Origin: an uncultured Pseudomonadales bacterium
Lineage (GTDB): Bacteria; Pseudomonadota; Gammaproteobacteria; Pseudomonadales; Azotimanducaceae
Assembly: GCA_958295875.1 (NCBI GenBank)
Contig: OY282379.1
Span: 2,943,046 to 3,007,045 of the forward strand
Direction: 5' to 3'
Length of the DNA: 64,000 nt
In this document: piece after piece, positions 7,230-15,598 of the stretch
Position numbering within the stretch: position 1 is the stretch's first letter
Layout: each line of letters starts with the position of its first letter
Notes under the pieces: generated by a model
Database searches by the model: none
What the model saw: only the letters and a program-made list of their open reading frames with translations
Told to the model about the DNA's origin: nothing
Position numbers and translations under genes: made by a program

Positions 7230-8096
7230 ATGCTTGGGGAGCGGCATTTGGAGCCATTGACCAAGGGCTACGGCCTGATCGAGGGGCCGGTGTGGGATGG
7301 CGAGCGGCTGCTCTTCAGCGACGTGCTGTTCGGCGGCGTCTTCGCGCTGCGGGACAGCGCCGTCGCGACGGTGTTCGAGCATCGGCGGGGCATTGGCGGC
7401 ATGGCGCTGCACGCGGCCGGCGGGCTGGTGGTGAGCGGCCGCAACATTGCCTACAAAGCGTTCGACGGCACATCCACCGTGACGCTCCTAGACCGGGACC
7501 CAGAGCACGGCAACGTTGGCTACAACGACATCACCACGGATGCCGCGGGCCGCATCTACGCTGGCTCCTTAGGCTCGAGCCCCGTCTTCGAGGATGGCCG
7601 GGAACCGCAGGCGGGGCAGCTATACCTCATCGACCTCGACGGCGCCACGCGGGTGGTCGGGCACGACGTGCAGCTCACCAACGGCCTCGGCTTCTCGCCG
7701 GATGGGCGCACGCTCTACCACGCAGATTCCAGACGCGGCGCGGTGTTCTGCTACCCCGTGCGCGAGGATGGCGCGCTGGGCGACAAGGTGCGCTTTGTCG
7801 CCACGGAGCGGGGCGCTCCGGACGGCTTGGTCGTGTCGGTGGATGGCGCCGTGTGGGTGGCCCTCGCCGGCGGCGGCGCGGTGGGCGTGTACGAGCCGGA
7901 TGGCGCGTTGCGCGAGTACATCGACGTGCCCCAGCCCATGTGTACCAGCGTTTGCTTTGGCGGCGCCGATTTGCAGGAACTCTACATCGTCACGGGTTCC
8001 GAAGGCGTCCCTGGGGACCGGGAAGGGGCGGTGTACTGCCACCGCGCGGACGTGCCGGGCCTGCCGGTTCCGCTGGCCAGAGTGCCGATTGCATGA
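7230..8096 (+). CDS. SMP-30/gluconolactonase/LRE family hydrolase
   Basis: About 288 residues. It begins EPLTKGYGLIEGPVWDGERL, the diagnostic first metal-ligand motif (Glu in IEGPVW). Other family landmarks are GYNDITTDAAGRIYAGSLGS, LTNGLGFSPDGRTLYHADS (Asn ligand) and GAPDGLVVSVDGAVWVALAG (Asp ligand), so the divalent-metal site appears intact. Members hydrolyse lactones such as gluconolactone. Together with the sugar dehydrogenase 600 bases away, which would produce an aldonolactone, this suggests an oxidative sugar route, though the genes are divergent. The start is unsure: ATG at 7230 or TTG at 7221, with a TACAAT box at 7202-7207. No signal peptide, so cytoplasmic. Confidence 0.8.
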   Translation: MLGERHLEPLTKGYGLIEGPVWDGERLLFSDVLFGGVFALRDSAVATVFEHRRGIGGMALHAAGGLVVSGRNIAYKAFDGTSTVTLLDRDPEHGNVGYNDITTDAAGRIYAGSLGSSPVFEDGREPQAGQLYLIDLDGATRVVGHDVQLTNGLGFSPDGRTLYHADSRRGAVFCYPVREDGALGDKVRFVATERGAPDGLVVSVDGAVWVALAGGGAVGVYEPDGALREYIDVPQPMCTSVCFGGADLQELYIVTGSEGVPGDREGAVYCHRADVPGLPVPLARVPIA

Positions 8097-8147
8097 GGCA
8101 TCCCGCGGGTTCCAAATCAGATCAATCAGCGAGTGAGGAGTGAGAGC

Positions 8148-8984
8148 ATGAAGAGAGTTGACATCGACACCGGCAGCGAGCACCTGCTCGCTTGGGAAGA
8201 GGACGGCGTGGCCGTGTTGACGCTGAACCGTCCCGAAGCCCGCAACGCCATGAGCGGCAGCATGACAGAGGGGCTTGCCCGCGCCCTCGAGGTTGCCGAG
8301 AACTCGCGCAGCATCCGCGCAGTGGTCATCACCGGCGCCGGGGGCGCGTTCTGCGCCGGTGGCGACGTGAAGGGCATGGCCGCCGGCGGCAGCGGCGCCA
8401 GCACCGACGACATGCCATCCCTCGACGAGCGCATCCACGCGCAGCGGCTCTCGCAGCGCAACACCGCCGGGCGCATCTACCTGATGCCGAAGCCAGTCGT
8501 GGCAATGCTGCCTGGCCCCGCCGCCGGCGCCGGGCTCTCCATCGCGCTCGCCGCAGACATGCGCACCATGGCAGACCACACGTTCATCACGTCGGCGTTT
8601 GCCCGCGTCGGCTTCAGCGGAGATTACGGCGGGACGTACTTCCTGACGCACTTGGTCGGCGCGGCCAAGGCGCGCGAGCTCTACTACCTGTCAGACCGCG
8701 TGAGCGCGGAAGACTGTCTGCGCCTCGGCCTCGTCAACTTCACCTTCCCGGCGCAGACGCTGGAGGAGGAGACCATGGCCGTGGCGCGCCGTTTGGCGGC
8801 CGGCCCGCCCATCGCGTACCGCTACATGAAGGAAAACTTCAACCGCGCGACGATGGGCGGCGATGTGATCGAGTGCTTGGACTTGGAGGCGACCCACCAT
8901 GTCCACGCCGGTTTGAGCGAGGACCATCGCGCCGCGGCGCAAGCGTTCGTCGACAAGCAGCAGCCCGTGTTCAACGGGCGTTGA
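8148..8984 (+). CDS. enoyl-CoA hydratase/isomerase family protein
   Basis: A 278-residue crotonase-fold protein. The start is the ATG at 8148 behind a GAGGAG box. Signature pieces are VAVLTLNRPEARNAMSGSM, VVITGAGGAFCAGGDVKGM (oxyanion-hole loop) and KPVVAMLPGPAAGAGLSIAL, with the second acidic region at FARVGFSGDYGGTYFL. The Asp of GFSGDYG sits where the second catalytic acid of hydratases lies, so catalysis is plausible. It would hydrate or isomerise enoyl-CoA thioesters in fatty or dicarboxylic acid breakdown. The substrate is undefined. It follows the SMP-30-like gene by 51 bases but is probably a separate function. Confidence 0.85.
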   Translation: MKRVDIDTGSEHLLAWEEDGVAVLTLNRPEARNAMSGSMTEGLARALEVAENSRSIRAVVITGAGGAFCAGGDVKGMAAGGSGASTDDMPSLDERIHAQRLSQRNTAGRIYLMPKPVVAMLPGPAAGAGLSIALAADMRTMADHTFITSAFARVGFSGDYGGTYFLTHLVGAAKARELYYLSDRVSAEDCLRLGLVNFTFPAQTLEEETMAVARRLAAGPPIAYRYMKENFNRATMGGDVIECLDLEATHHVHAGLSEDHRAAAQAFVDKQQPVFNGR

Positions 8985-9050
8985 GGCGGTATTCCCGCGG
9001 CCGCCTCGCGCCATCAACGGGCACGGGCGGCTGCGGGGCGACGTGTTCGC

Positions 9051-9068
9051 CGGGCCGTTACCGGCCCG
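9051..9068. terminator. hairpin between convergent genes
   Basis: CGGGCCG at 9051-9057 pairs with CGGCCCG at 9062-9068 across a TTAC loop, in the 85-base gap where the enoyl-CoA hydratase and slipin genes converge. There is no T-tract on either side, so termination here is a guess. Confidence 0.35.
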
Positions 9069-9069
9069 C

Positions 9070-9867
9070 CTAAGATGACTCCGCCGCGTCCGGTTCCGGC
9101 TGCGGCTCCGGTGCCGCCGGCGGCGCCAACCGCTGCAACGTCTCGATCAAGTTCAGCGGCAGCGGAAACACGATGGTGGAGGATTTCTCGCCGGCGATCT
9201 CGGTGAGCGTCTGCAAGTAGCGCAGCTGCAGTGAGTTCGGTTGCGCTGCCAGCCGCGCGGCCGCTTCGACGAGCCGAGCCGCCGCCTCGTACTCGCCGTC
9301 GGCGTGGATGATCTTCGCGCGCCGCTCGCGCTCGGCCTCCGCCTGCTTGGCGATGGCGCGGATCATGCTCTCGTCGATGTCCACATGCTTGATCTCGACG
9401 TTGGCGACCTTGATGCCCCATTGGTCCGTCTGCTGGTCCAAGATCGTCTGCACGTCTGCGTTGAGCTTCTCGCGCTCGGCGAGGAGCTCGTCGAGCTCGT
9501 GCTGGCCGAGCACCGAGCGCAGCGTCGTTTGCGCGAGCTGGCCGGTGGCCTCCATGTAGTCCTCGACGTTGATGATGGCGTTCTGCGAATCGATGACGCG
9601 GAAGTAAATGACGGCGTTCACCTTCACGGACACGTTGTCCCGCGTGATGAGGTCTTGCGTGGGCACGTCCATGACGATGGTGCGCAAATCCACCCGCACC
9701 ATCTGCTGCAGGACCGGGATGATGATGATCAGCCCTGGCCCTTTCACCCGGTAGTAACGCCCGAGCATGAAAACGACGCCACGTTCGTACTCGCGCAGAA
9801 CGCGGAAGGCGCTGGCGAGCAGCGCGAGTAAGATGCCGATGACGACCAGCAGGAAGATCTCCGCCAT
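9070..9867 (-). CDS. slipin/stomatin-like SPFH-domain membrane protein
   Basis: A 265-residue protein beginning [20 protein letters not shown], a membrane hairpin or anchor. The SPFH domain follows with [40 protein letters not shown] and [21 protein letters not shown] charged coiled-coil region rich in Ala and Glu follows ([20 protein letters not shown]). It lies 13 bases after the NfeD-type protease gene on the same strand, the conserved slipin-NfeD pair of prokaryotes in which the protease is thought to cleave the C-terminal hydrophobic part of the slipin. It would form membrane-microdomain oligomers. The start at 9867 gives the family's usual N-terminus; the open frame upstream is not conserved-looking. 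Confidence 0.9.
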   Translation of the reverse strand: MAEIFLLVVIGILLALLASAFRVLREYERGVVFMLGRYYRVKGPGLIIIIPVLQQMVRVDLRTIVMDVPTQDLITRDNVSVKVNAVIYFRVIDSQNAIINVEDYMEATGQLAQTTLRSVLGQHELDELLAEREKLNADVQTILDQQTDQWGIKVANVEIKHVDIDESMIRAIAKQAEAERERRAKIIHADGEYEAAARLVEAAARLAAQPNSLQLRYLQTLTEIAGEKSSTIVFPLPLNLIETLQRLAPPAAPEPQPEPDAAESS

Positions 9868-9880
9868 GGTTGCTCCGTCC

Positions 9881-11407
9881 TTAGCCTGAGTCTGATTGAT
9901 GCGGGGGCGCTGCTGCGCCGCCGCCCTCGGCCGGCGCCACGGTGAGATTGAACCCATCGCGGCCCGTCACGGTCATGCGGTCGCCGGCCTTGGCATCGTC
10001 CGCGCCCGTGGCGCGCCACACTTCGCCGACCGCGCGCACCTTGCCGGCGCCGCCGGCGAAGTCTTCAATGGCGATGGCTGGGCTGCCGACAATGGCTTCG
10101 CCGCCGCTCACCACGCTGCTCTGACGCGCCCTCACAGCAGCGCCCAACGCGAAGATCGCAAGGCCCGCGGTGCTGGCCGTCACCGCGGCGATGATGGGGA
10201 TGGAGACGCCGAAGCCTGGCAGCTCGGAATCGAACAGGATCACCGAGCCGATGACAAACGCGGCCACGCCGCCGATGCCGAGCACTCCGAAACTGGGCGA
10301 AAACGCCTCCGCCGCCAACAATCCGATGCCGACCACAATGAGGGCGAGCCCGGCGTAGTTCACGGGCAACATCTGCAGCGCGTAGGCGCCGAGCAACAGG
10401 CAGATGACGCCCACCACGCCGCCCACGCCGGTGCCGGGATTGTAGAACTCCAAGATGATGCCGTAGACGCCGACCATGAGCAGGATGTAGGCGACGTTCG
10501 GGTCTGCAATGAGGCCCAACAGCTCATACCGCCAATCTGGCTCGATGTACTCGATGTCGTTTGTGGAGGTGTCGAGGGTGACGGCGCCGCGGCCTTCCAC
10601 GTCAACTGTTTCCCCGTCGATGGCGGCAAGCAGCTCATCGAGGTCTGCCGCCACGAAGTCGATGACGTTCATGGCCAGCGCTTCCTGCGCCGGCAGATTC
10701 GATGCTTCGCGCACCGTGCGCTCCGCCCATTCCACGTTGCGGCCGCGCAGTTCCGCGATGCTGCGGATGTACGCCGTGGCATCGTTCACCACCTTGCGCT
10801 CCATCGCGTTCCGCAACGGAGCCGGCTCTGATTCGCCGCCTTGATCTGCCGCTTCGTCCGCGGGGGCTGCGCCGTCCTCGGCAGCCGCTTCGTCGGCGGG
10901 CGCATCTGGCTCGGCCTCGGGCTCTGGCTGCGTCGGCTGCGGGAATGGGAACGGACTGCCGCCACCGCCGCCGCCGATGCTCACTGGCGTCGACGAGCCG
11001 ATGTTGGTGGCGGGTGCCATCGCCGCAATGTGGCTCGCGTACATCAGATAGGTGCCGGCGCTGGCGGCGCGGGCGCCGTTGGGCGACACATAGGTGGCGA
11101 CGGGCACCGGCGAGGCGAGCAGCGCCTTAATCATGTCGCGCATGGATTTGTCGAGGCCGCCGGGCGTGTCGAGGCGCAGCACCACCAAGTCCACATCGGC
11201 GTCGGCGGCGTCCTCAAGCGAACGGATGAAGTAGTCCGCAGACGGGGGGCCAATGCCGCCGTCGATCTTGAGCACCCAGACCTTCGCTGCCGCCGCGGCC
11301 GGCGCGAGCAAGGCGAGCAGCAGCGCGGCCAGCGCCGCGGCGCGGCCTGGCCGCACGCCAACTTGGCGTGGTGGGCTTCCCAAGTGGTGATGCAGCGCGT
11401 CTGGCAT
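9881..11407 (-). CDS. NfeD-family ClpP-class membrane serine protease
   Basis: A 508-residue long-form NfeD. After a signal or anchor segment (about 22-41) comes the ClpP-like protease domain: [40 protein letters not shown], and [20 protein letters not shown] with nucleophile S117. The general-base lysine is K205 in [15 protein letters not shown]. Four or more membrane helices follow (about 310-430), then a C-terminal NfeD OB-fold beta domain. Between Ser and Lys there is an unusual insertion (about 145-197) of Gly, Pro, Glu and Ala. It is paired with the slipin gene downstream. The start is the ATG at 11407; a TTG at 11425 is the alternative. Confidence 0.9.
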   Translation of the reverse strand: MPDALHHHLGSPPRQVGVRPGRAAALAALLLALLAPAAAAAKVWVLKIDGGIGPPSADYFIRSLEDAADADVDLVVLRLDTPGGLDKSMRDMIKALLASPVPVATYVSPNGARAASAGTYLMYASHIAAMAPATNIGSSTPVSIGGGGGGSPFPFPQPTQPEPEAEPDAPADEAAAEDGAAPADEAADQGGESEPAPLRNAMERKVVNDATAYIRSIAELRGRNVEWAERTVREASNLPAQEALAMNVIDFVAADLDELLAAIDGETVDVEGRGAVTLDTSTNDIEYIEPDWRYELLGLIADPNVAYILLMVGVYGIILEFYNPGTGVGGVVGVICLLLGAYALQMLPVNYAGLALIVVGIGLLAAEAFSPSFGVLGIGGVAAFVIGSVILFDSELPGFGVSIPIIAAVTASTAGLAIFALGAAVRARQSSVVSGGEAIVGSPAIAIEDFAGGAGKVRAVGEVWRATGADDAKAGDRMTVTGRDGFNLTVAPAEGGGAAAPPHQSDSG

Positions 11408-11644
11408 GGGGCTATTTTGACACAAGCCGGCGCGTCGCGAACCGGGGCGCCGACGGCAACGGCCCTCTGGAGGTGAGCGGCAGGTGAGCGGCTCCGCATC
11501 GCCTCCTGCGCCACGCGCATCGCTTCGCTGCTATGCTGTCCTCTTTGTGTCGCGCTGCGTTGCGTCGCCGGCTTGGAACGCCGCCAGCGCCGCCGCGCCG
11601 ACGGCCTTTGGCCCGCAAGAACGAACCAACAGGAGGAACCCCGC

Positions 11645-12832
11645 GTGGGTGCGCAGCCTCTCTCCGGCGTGACAGTGCTGGACTTGGGACAAATCTACAA
11701 CGGCCCGTACTGCGGCTATCTGCTGGCGATGTCCGGCGCCCGCGTCATCAAGGTGGAGTCGCCCGTGGGCGAGGGTCTGCGCGGTCGCGTCGGCGATGAA
11801 CCCGGATACTCCTTCGCCATGTTGAACGGCAACAAGGAAACCATCACCGTCAACCTCAAGTCCGCGCGGGGGGTGGAGCTCCTCATCGAACTCGCCAAGC
11901 GCGCCGACGTGCTGTTGGAGAACTTCGCGCCGGGCACGATGGCGCGCTTGGGCGTCGGCAGCGACACGTTGACGGCGGCGAATCCGCGCCTCATCTATGC
12001 CGCCAGCACCGGCTTCGGCGCCACTGGCCCGCATCGGGATTTCTTGGCCATGGACGTGACGGTGCAGGCCATGAGCGGCGCCATCAGCATCACCGGCAAC
12101 GATGGCGAGCCGCCGATGAAGTCTGGCCCGGCGCTGTGCGACATCTTGGGTGGTGTGCATCTCTACTCGGCCATCGTCACGGCGCTCTACCGCCGCGAAC
12201 AGACTGGCGCTGGCGCCGTGCTGGACGTGGCGATGCAGGATGCGGTGTTCCCCACGCTCACCTCCGCCCTCGGCGCCTACTATGCCCTCGGCGGCGACCC
12301 GCCGCGCACCGGCAACCGCCATCAAGCGCTGGGCGTCGCGCCGTACAACGTCTACGCGGCCAAGGATGGCCATGTCGCCATCATCTGCATCCGCGAAGGG
12401 CATTGGCGCAAGCTGGTTCGCGCCATGGGGCAGCCTGAGCTCGGCGCGGATCCGCGCTTTGCGGACATGGCCGCCCGCTGCCGCCACATGGACGCGACCG
12501 ATGCCGCGGTGGAAGCGTGGACGGCCACCCTCACCAAGGACGAAGTGTTTCGCATCTGCCAAGCCCACGAAGTGATCTGCGCCCCAGTGCGTTCCCTCGA
12601 TGACGTGGTGAACGATCCGCACCTGCTGGCTCGGGGCGCGTTGCACAAGGTGGCGCATGAGCGGTTCGGCGAGGTGGCGCTGCCCAGCACGGCGCTGCGC
12701 TTTACGGACGTGGCGCCGCCGACGCCGAAATTGCCGCGTGCGCTGGGGCAAGATAACGTCGCCGTGTACGCCGAGTTCTTTGGTTACGACGCGAGCGAGG
12801 TGGAAGCGCTGCAGGCGTCGGGGGCGATTTGA
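11645..12832 (+). CDS. CoA-transferase family III (CaiB/BaiF) protein
   Basis: A 395-residue protein starting with GTG at 11645 behind an AGGAGG box nine bases upstream. Family motifs are PLSGVTVLDLGQIYNGPYCG, GARVIKVESPVGEGLRGRVG, LNGNKETITVNLKSARGVEL, LLENFAPGTMARLG and SGFGATGPHR-type text (STGFGATGPHRDFLAMDVTV). The catalytic Asp is expected in ALCDILGGVHLYSAIVTALY. It would move CoA between carboxylic acids by a ping-free ternary mechanism; the acid is unknown. A second member, only distantly similar, is at 60263-61444. The small cytochrome gene starts three bases after its stop. Confidence 0.87.
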   Translation: MGAQPLSGVTVLDLGQIYNGPYCGYLLAMSGARVIKVESPVGEGLRGRVGDEPGYSFAMLNGNKETITVNLKSARGVELLIELAKRADVLLENFAPGTMARLGVGSDTLTAANPRLIYAASTGFGATGPHRDFLAMDVTVQAMSGAISITGNDGEPPMKSGPALCDILGGVHLYSAIVTALYRREQTGAGAVLDVAMQDAVFPTLTSALGAYYALGGDPPRTGNRHQALGVAPYNVYAAKDGHVAIICIREGHWRKLVRAMGQPELGADPRFADMAARCRHMDATDAAVEAWTATLTKDEVFRICQAHEVICAPVRSLDDVVNDPHLLARGALHKVAHERFGEVALPSTALRFTDVAPPTPKLPRALGQDNVAVYAEFFGYDASEVEALQASGAI

Positions 12833-12835
12833 CGG

Positions 12836-13288
12836 ATGGCGCTCAGCACCCGGGCGGGGCCACGAGTTGGCGCGGCGTCCCGTTGCGGCGCGGCGGCTTT
12901 GGCTCTGATGGTGGCGTTGGCGCCGCTGGCGGGAGCGCAGGCACCGCCTTCACCCGGCAAGCAGCCGAGCGTCATGGAGATCATGGATGCGATGGTGGTG
13001 CCGCAGTCCGACGCGCTGTTTGCCGTGGGCGGCGCTGCGCCTGCGTCTGACGCGCAATGGGCCGCGTTGCGCCTCGATGCCATCGTGCTGATGGAAGCGG
13101 GCCGCGCGCTCACCTTGCCCGAACGGAGCCAAGGCGCAGATTGGGATGCTTCCTCGCTTGGCATGTCGGCCGCGGCGGCGCAGGCGGTGGCGGCCATCGA
13201 TGCCCAGGACGTGGATGGCGCATTGGCTGCCGGCAACGCCCTCATCGAGCACTGCACTGGCTGCCATCACCAATACTTGACGCCCTAG
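12836..13288 (+). CDS. small periplasmic cytochrome-like protein with C-terminal CXXCH
   Basis: A 150-residue protein with a signal peptide (CGAAALALMVALAPLAGAQA, cleavage after AQA). The mature part is alpha-helical, and the single haem-binding motif CTGCHH lies within ten residues of the C-terminus. That layout, four helices and a terminal CXXCH, matches class II cytochromes (cytochrome c' type). It would carry one covalently bound haem in the periplasm. It begins three bases after the CoA-transferase stop, which suggests co-transcription but no obvious shared function. Confidence 0.72.
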   Translation: MALSTRAGPRVGAASRCGAAALALMVALAPLAGAQAPPSPGKQPSVMEIMDAMVVPQSDALFAVGGAAPASDAQWAALRLDAIVLMEAGRALTLPERSQGADWDASSLGMSAAAAQAVAAIDAQDVDGALAAGNALIEHCTGCHHQYLTP

Positions 13289-13349
13289 TGGGCGGGCGCG
13301 CTTTGCTGCCGGCGGTTGCTGGCACCCGCCCGCATCCGTTCCGCTAAGC

Positions 13350-13355
13350 GATAAT
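13350..13355 (+). promoter_or_regulatory. possible -10 element (GATAAT) for ribB-pdxA
   Basis: GATAAT lies 31 bases before the ATG of the RibB-type gene, in the gap after the cytochrome gene. No clear -35 box is seen. No FMN riboswitch fold is recognisable in the 98-base gap, which is too short for one. Confidence 0.35.
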
Positions 13356-13386
13356 CTCAGCCACACTTTCGAGCCTAGATGTAGCC

Positions 13387-14505
13387 ATGACGACGCCTTT
13401 TGACACCGTGGAAGACGCCATCGCCGCCGTCCAAGCGGGGGAACTCATCGTCGTGGTGGACGATGACGACCGGGAGAACGAAGGCGACCTCATCATGGCG
13501 GCGTCCAAGGCGTCGCCGGAACAGGTTGCCTTCATGATCCGCCACACCAGCGGCATCCTGTGCGCGCCAGTCACCGAGGAACGCGCCAAGCGCCTGCAGC
13601 TGGATCCGATGGTCGCCCGCAACGACGCGCCGTTGGCCACCGCCTTCACCGTCAGCGTGGACTACAAGCATGGCCTTTCCACCGGCATCTCCGCGGAAGA
13701 ACGCGCCAACACGGTGGTGGCGCTCGCCAACAGCAACGTTGATGCCAGAGACTTCGCGCGCCCCGGCCATATCTTTCCGTTGGTGGGGCGGCCCGGCGGC
13801 GTGCTCGTGCGCTCTGGGCACACCGAAGCCGCCATCGACCTGGCCCGCGCCGCCGGCTGCCCGCCGACGGGCCTGTTGGCCGAGATCGTCAACGACGACG
13901 GCACCGTGAAGCGCTTGGGCGAGCTCGTCACGTTCGCCGCCGAGCATGGCCTCAAGATCATCTCCATCGCCGATCTCATCGCGCATCGGCAGCGGCGTGA
14001 GCAGCTGGTGGAGCGCACCCGGGAGTTCCGCGTCAATACGGAAATCGGCCCGGCCCGCGCCTTCGCCTATCGCACCAAGTTCGAGGATGCGGAGCACTTG
14101 GCGCTGCTGTTTGGCCACATCGATGCCGGCGCCACCGTGCCCGTGCGCATCCATCGGGAGCGCTTGGTAGAGGACATCTTCGGCCCGCAGCTGAACCACG
14201 CCAACAGCTTGCTCAAGCTCTCGTTGGAGCGCTTGGCGCGGCATGGCTGCGGCGTGCTCATCTACCTGCGCGGGGGGTTCGTGGGGGTGCCGCTCGACAG
14301 CTTGGACGATTCCACGCCGAGCCGCGAGCGCGAACGCAACGCCGAGTGGCTGGAAGTGGGGGTGGGCGCGCAGATGCTCAAAGACTTGGGGTTGAGCGAC
14401 ATCCGCATCCTCGCCGCGCGCGAGATCGAATACGTCGGGTTGGAGGGCTTTGGCCTGCGGGTTGTGGCGACGGAGCTGTTCACGGACGACCGCCGCGAGC
14501 CGTGA
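13387..14505 (+). CDS. ribB: 3,4-dihydroxy-2-butanone-4-phosphate synthase with degenerate GTP cyclohydrolase II domain
   Basis: A 372-residue two-domain protein. Residues 1-200 are a complete DHBP synthase with the acidic loop VVDDDDRENEGDLIMAAS (RENEGD at 29-34), RHTSGILCAP, and the C-terminal GVLVRSGHTEAAIDLARAAG. It turns ribulose-5-phosphate into the four-carbon riboflavin precursor. Residues about 205-372 align with GTP cyclohydrolase II but the zinc-binding Cys cluster is gone: the text reads RIHRERLVEDIFGPQLNHAN where Cys residues are expected. The RQEGRGIG motif is replaced by LRGGFVGVPLD. The second domain is therefore probably not a cyclohydrolase. The gene overlaps pdxA by four bases (GTGA). 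Confidence 0.9.
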   Translation: MTTPFDTVEDAIAAVQAGELIVVVDDDDRENEGDLIMAASKASPEQVAFMIRHTSGILCAPVTEERAKRLQLDPMVARNDAPLATAFTVSVDYKHGLSTGISAEERANTVVALANSNVDARDFARPGHIFPLVGRPGGVLVRSGHTEAAIDLARAAGCPPTGLLAEIVNDDGTVKRLGELVTFAAEHGLKIISIADLIAHRQRREQLVERTREFRVNTEIGPARAFAYRTKFEDAEHLALLFGHIDAGATVPVRIHRERLVEDIFGPQLNHANSLLKLSLERLARHGCGVLIYLRGGFVGVPLDSLDDSTPSRERERNAEWLEVGVGAQMLKDLGLSDIRILAAREIEYVGLEGFGLRVVATELFTDDRREP

Positions 14506-15503
14506 GCGCACCGCCCACCATCGGCGTCACGCTCGGCGACCCGGCCGGCATCGGGCCGGAGGTGCTTGCCAAGAGCTTGGCGGGGGTAGACGGCAAGGCC
14601 ATGCGCCTCGTCCTTTACGGCGCCGGCTGGGCCTTGGAGCGCGGCGCCAGGTGCGCCGGCGTGGAGGTGTCCTACCGACGCCACCGCCACATCCGCGAGG
14701 TGGATTGGGCCGCGCCGGGTTGGCCGCTCATCGATTTGAGGCTGGACGAACCGCCGGGCTTTGCGATGGGGCAGGTGTGCGGGCGCTGCGGCGACCTCGC
14801 CGTGAAATCTGTGGAAGCGGCGGCGCGCGACGCGATGGCGGGCGAGACGGCCGCCATGATGACTTGCCCGATCAACAAAGAAGCCGTTCATGCCGCGGGC
14901 TACGTCGATGACATCGGCCACCAGGAGATTCTGGCTCGGCTGGCGGGTGTCACATGGACGGCCACCATGTTGATGACGCCGGGCCTCAAAGTGGTGCATC
15001 TCTCCACGCACAAGCCGCTCATCGAGGCCGCGCGCTATGTGACGCGGGCGAACGTGTTCGACAAGCTGCAGCTCACCCACGCCACCCTCTCGCAATGGGG
15101 CATGGCATCGCCGCGCATCGCGGTGGCGGCGCTCAACCCGCATGGCGGCGAAGGCGGGCTGCTGGGCCGGGAAGAGATCGACGAAATCGCCCCCGCGGTG
15201 GCGGACGCGGCGGCGGCCGGCATTCGCGCCTGCGGCCCGATCCCGGCGGATTCAATCTTCAACCGCACCATTGCCGGCGAGTTCGACGTGGTGCTGGCGC
15301 TCTACCACGATCAGGGACACATCGCGGTGAAGGTGCATGACTTCCACCGCAGCGTCACCGCCACGTTGGGCATCCCGTTCGTGCGCACCTCGGTGGATCA
15401 CGGCACCGCCTTCGACATTGCCGGCCAAGGCATCGCAGACCCGTCGGGCGCGCTCGCGGCGCTGAACGCGGCGGCCACGCTGGCGGCGGGGAAGCTCACT
15501 TAG
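14502..15503 (+). CDS. pdxA: 4-hydroxythreonine-4-phosphate dehydrogenase
   Basis: A 333-residue protein starting with GTG at 14502 inside the stop of ribB. It begins TIGVTLGDPAGIGPEVLAKS, the standard PdxA N-terminus. The three metal-binding histidines are visible: H170 in VVHLSTHKPLIEAARYV, H214 in ALNPHGGEGGLLG and H269 in LALYHDQGHIAVK. The closing GIPFVRTSVDHGTAFDIAGQ is also typical. It oxidises 4-phosphohydroxy-L-threonine in DXP-dependent pyridoxal phosphate synthesis. The length matches E. coli PdxA. Coupling to a riboflavin gene places two cofactor-synthesis steps in one transcript. Confidence 0.93.
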   Translation: MSAPPTIGVTLGDPAGIGPEVLAKSLAGVDGKAMRLVLYGAGWALERGARCAGVEVSYRRHRHIREVDWAAPGWPLIDLRLDEPPGFAMGQVCGRCGDLAVKSVEAAARDAMAGETAAMMTCPINKEAVHAAGYVDDIGHQEILARLAGVTWTATMLMTPGLKVVHLSTHKPLIEAARYVTRANVFDKLQLTHATLSQWGMASPRIAVAALNPHGGEGGLLGREEIDEIAPAVADAAAAGIRACGPIPADSIFNRTIAGEFDVVLALYHDQGHIAVKVHDFHRSVTATLGIPFVRTSVDHGTAFDIAGQGIADPSGALAALNAAATLAAGKLT

Positions 15504-15598
15504 GCGCTGCGCAGTGCATGGCCGTTCCTCGGCACGCCGACGGCGCTATCTGTTGTAGGCTGTTTGCGGCTCGGCGAGCACCGGGCTGGAGATGAACC

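Noticed and set aside
15560..15580. String TGTTTGCGGCTCGGC before the methyltransferase, shared with 2626-2645
   Set aside because: The match is only about 15 bases with no extension or repeat boundary, so chance in GC-rich DNA cannot be excluded.
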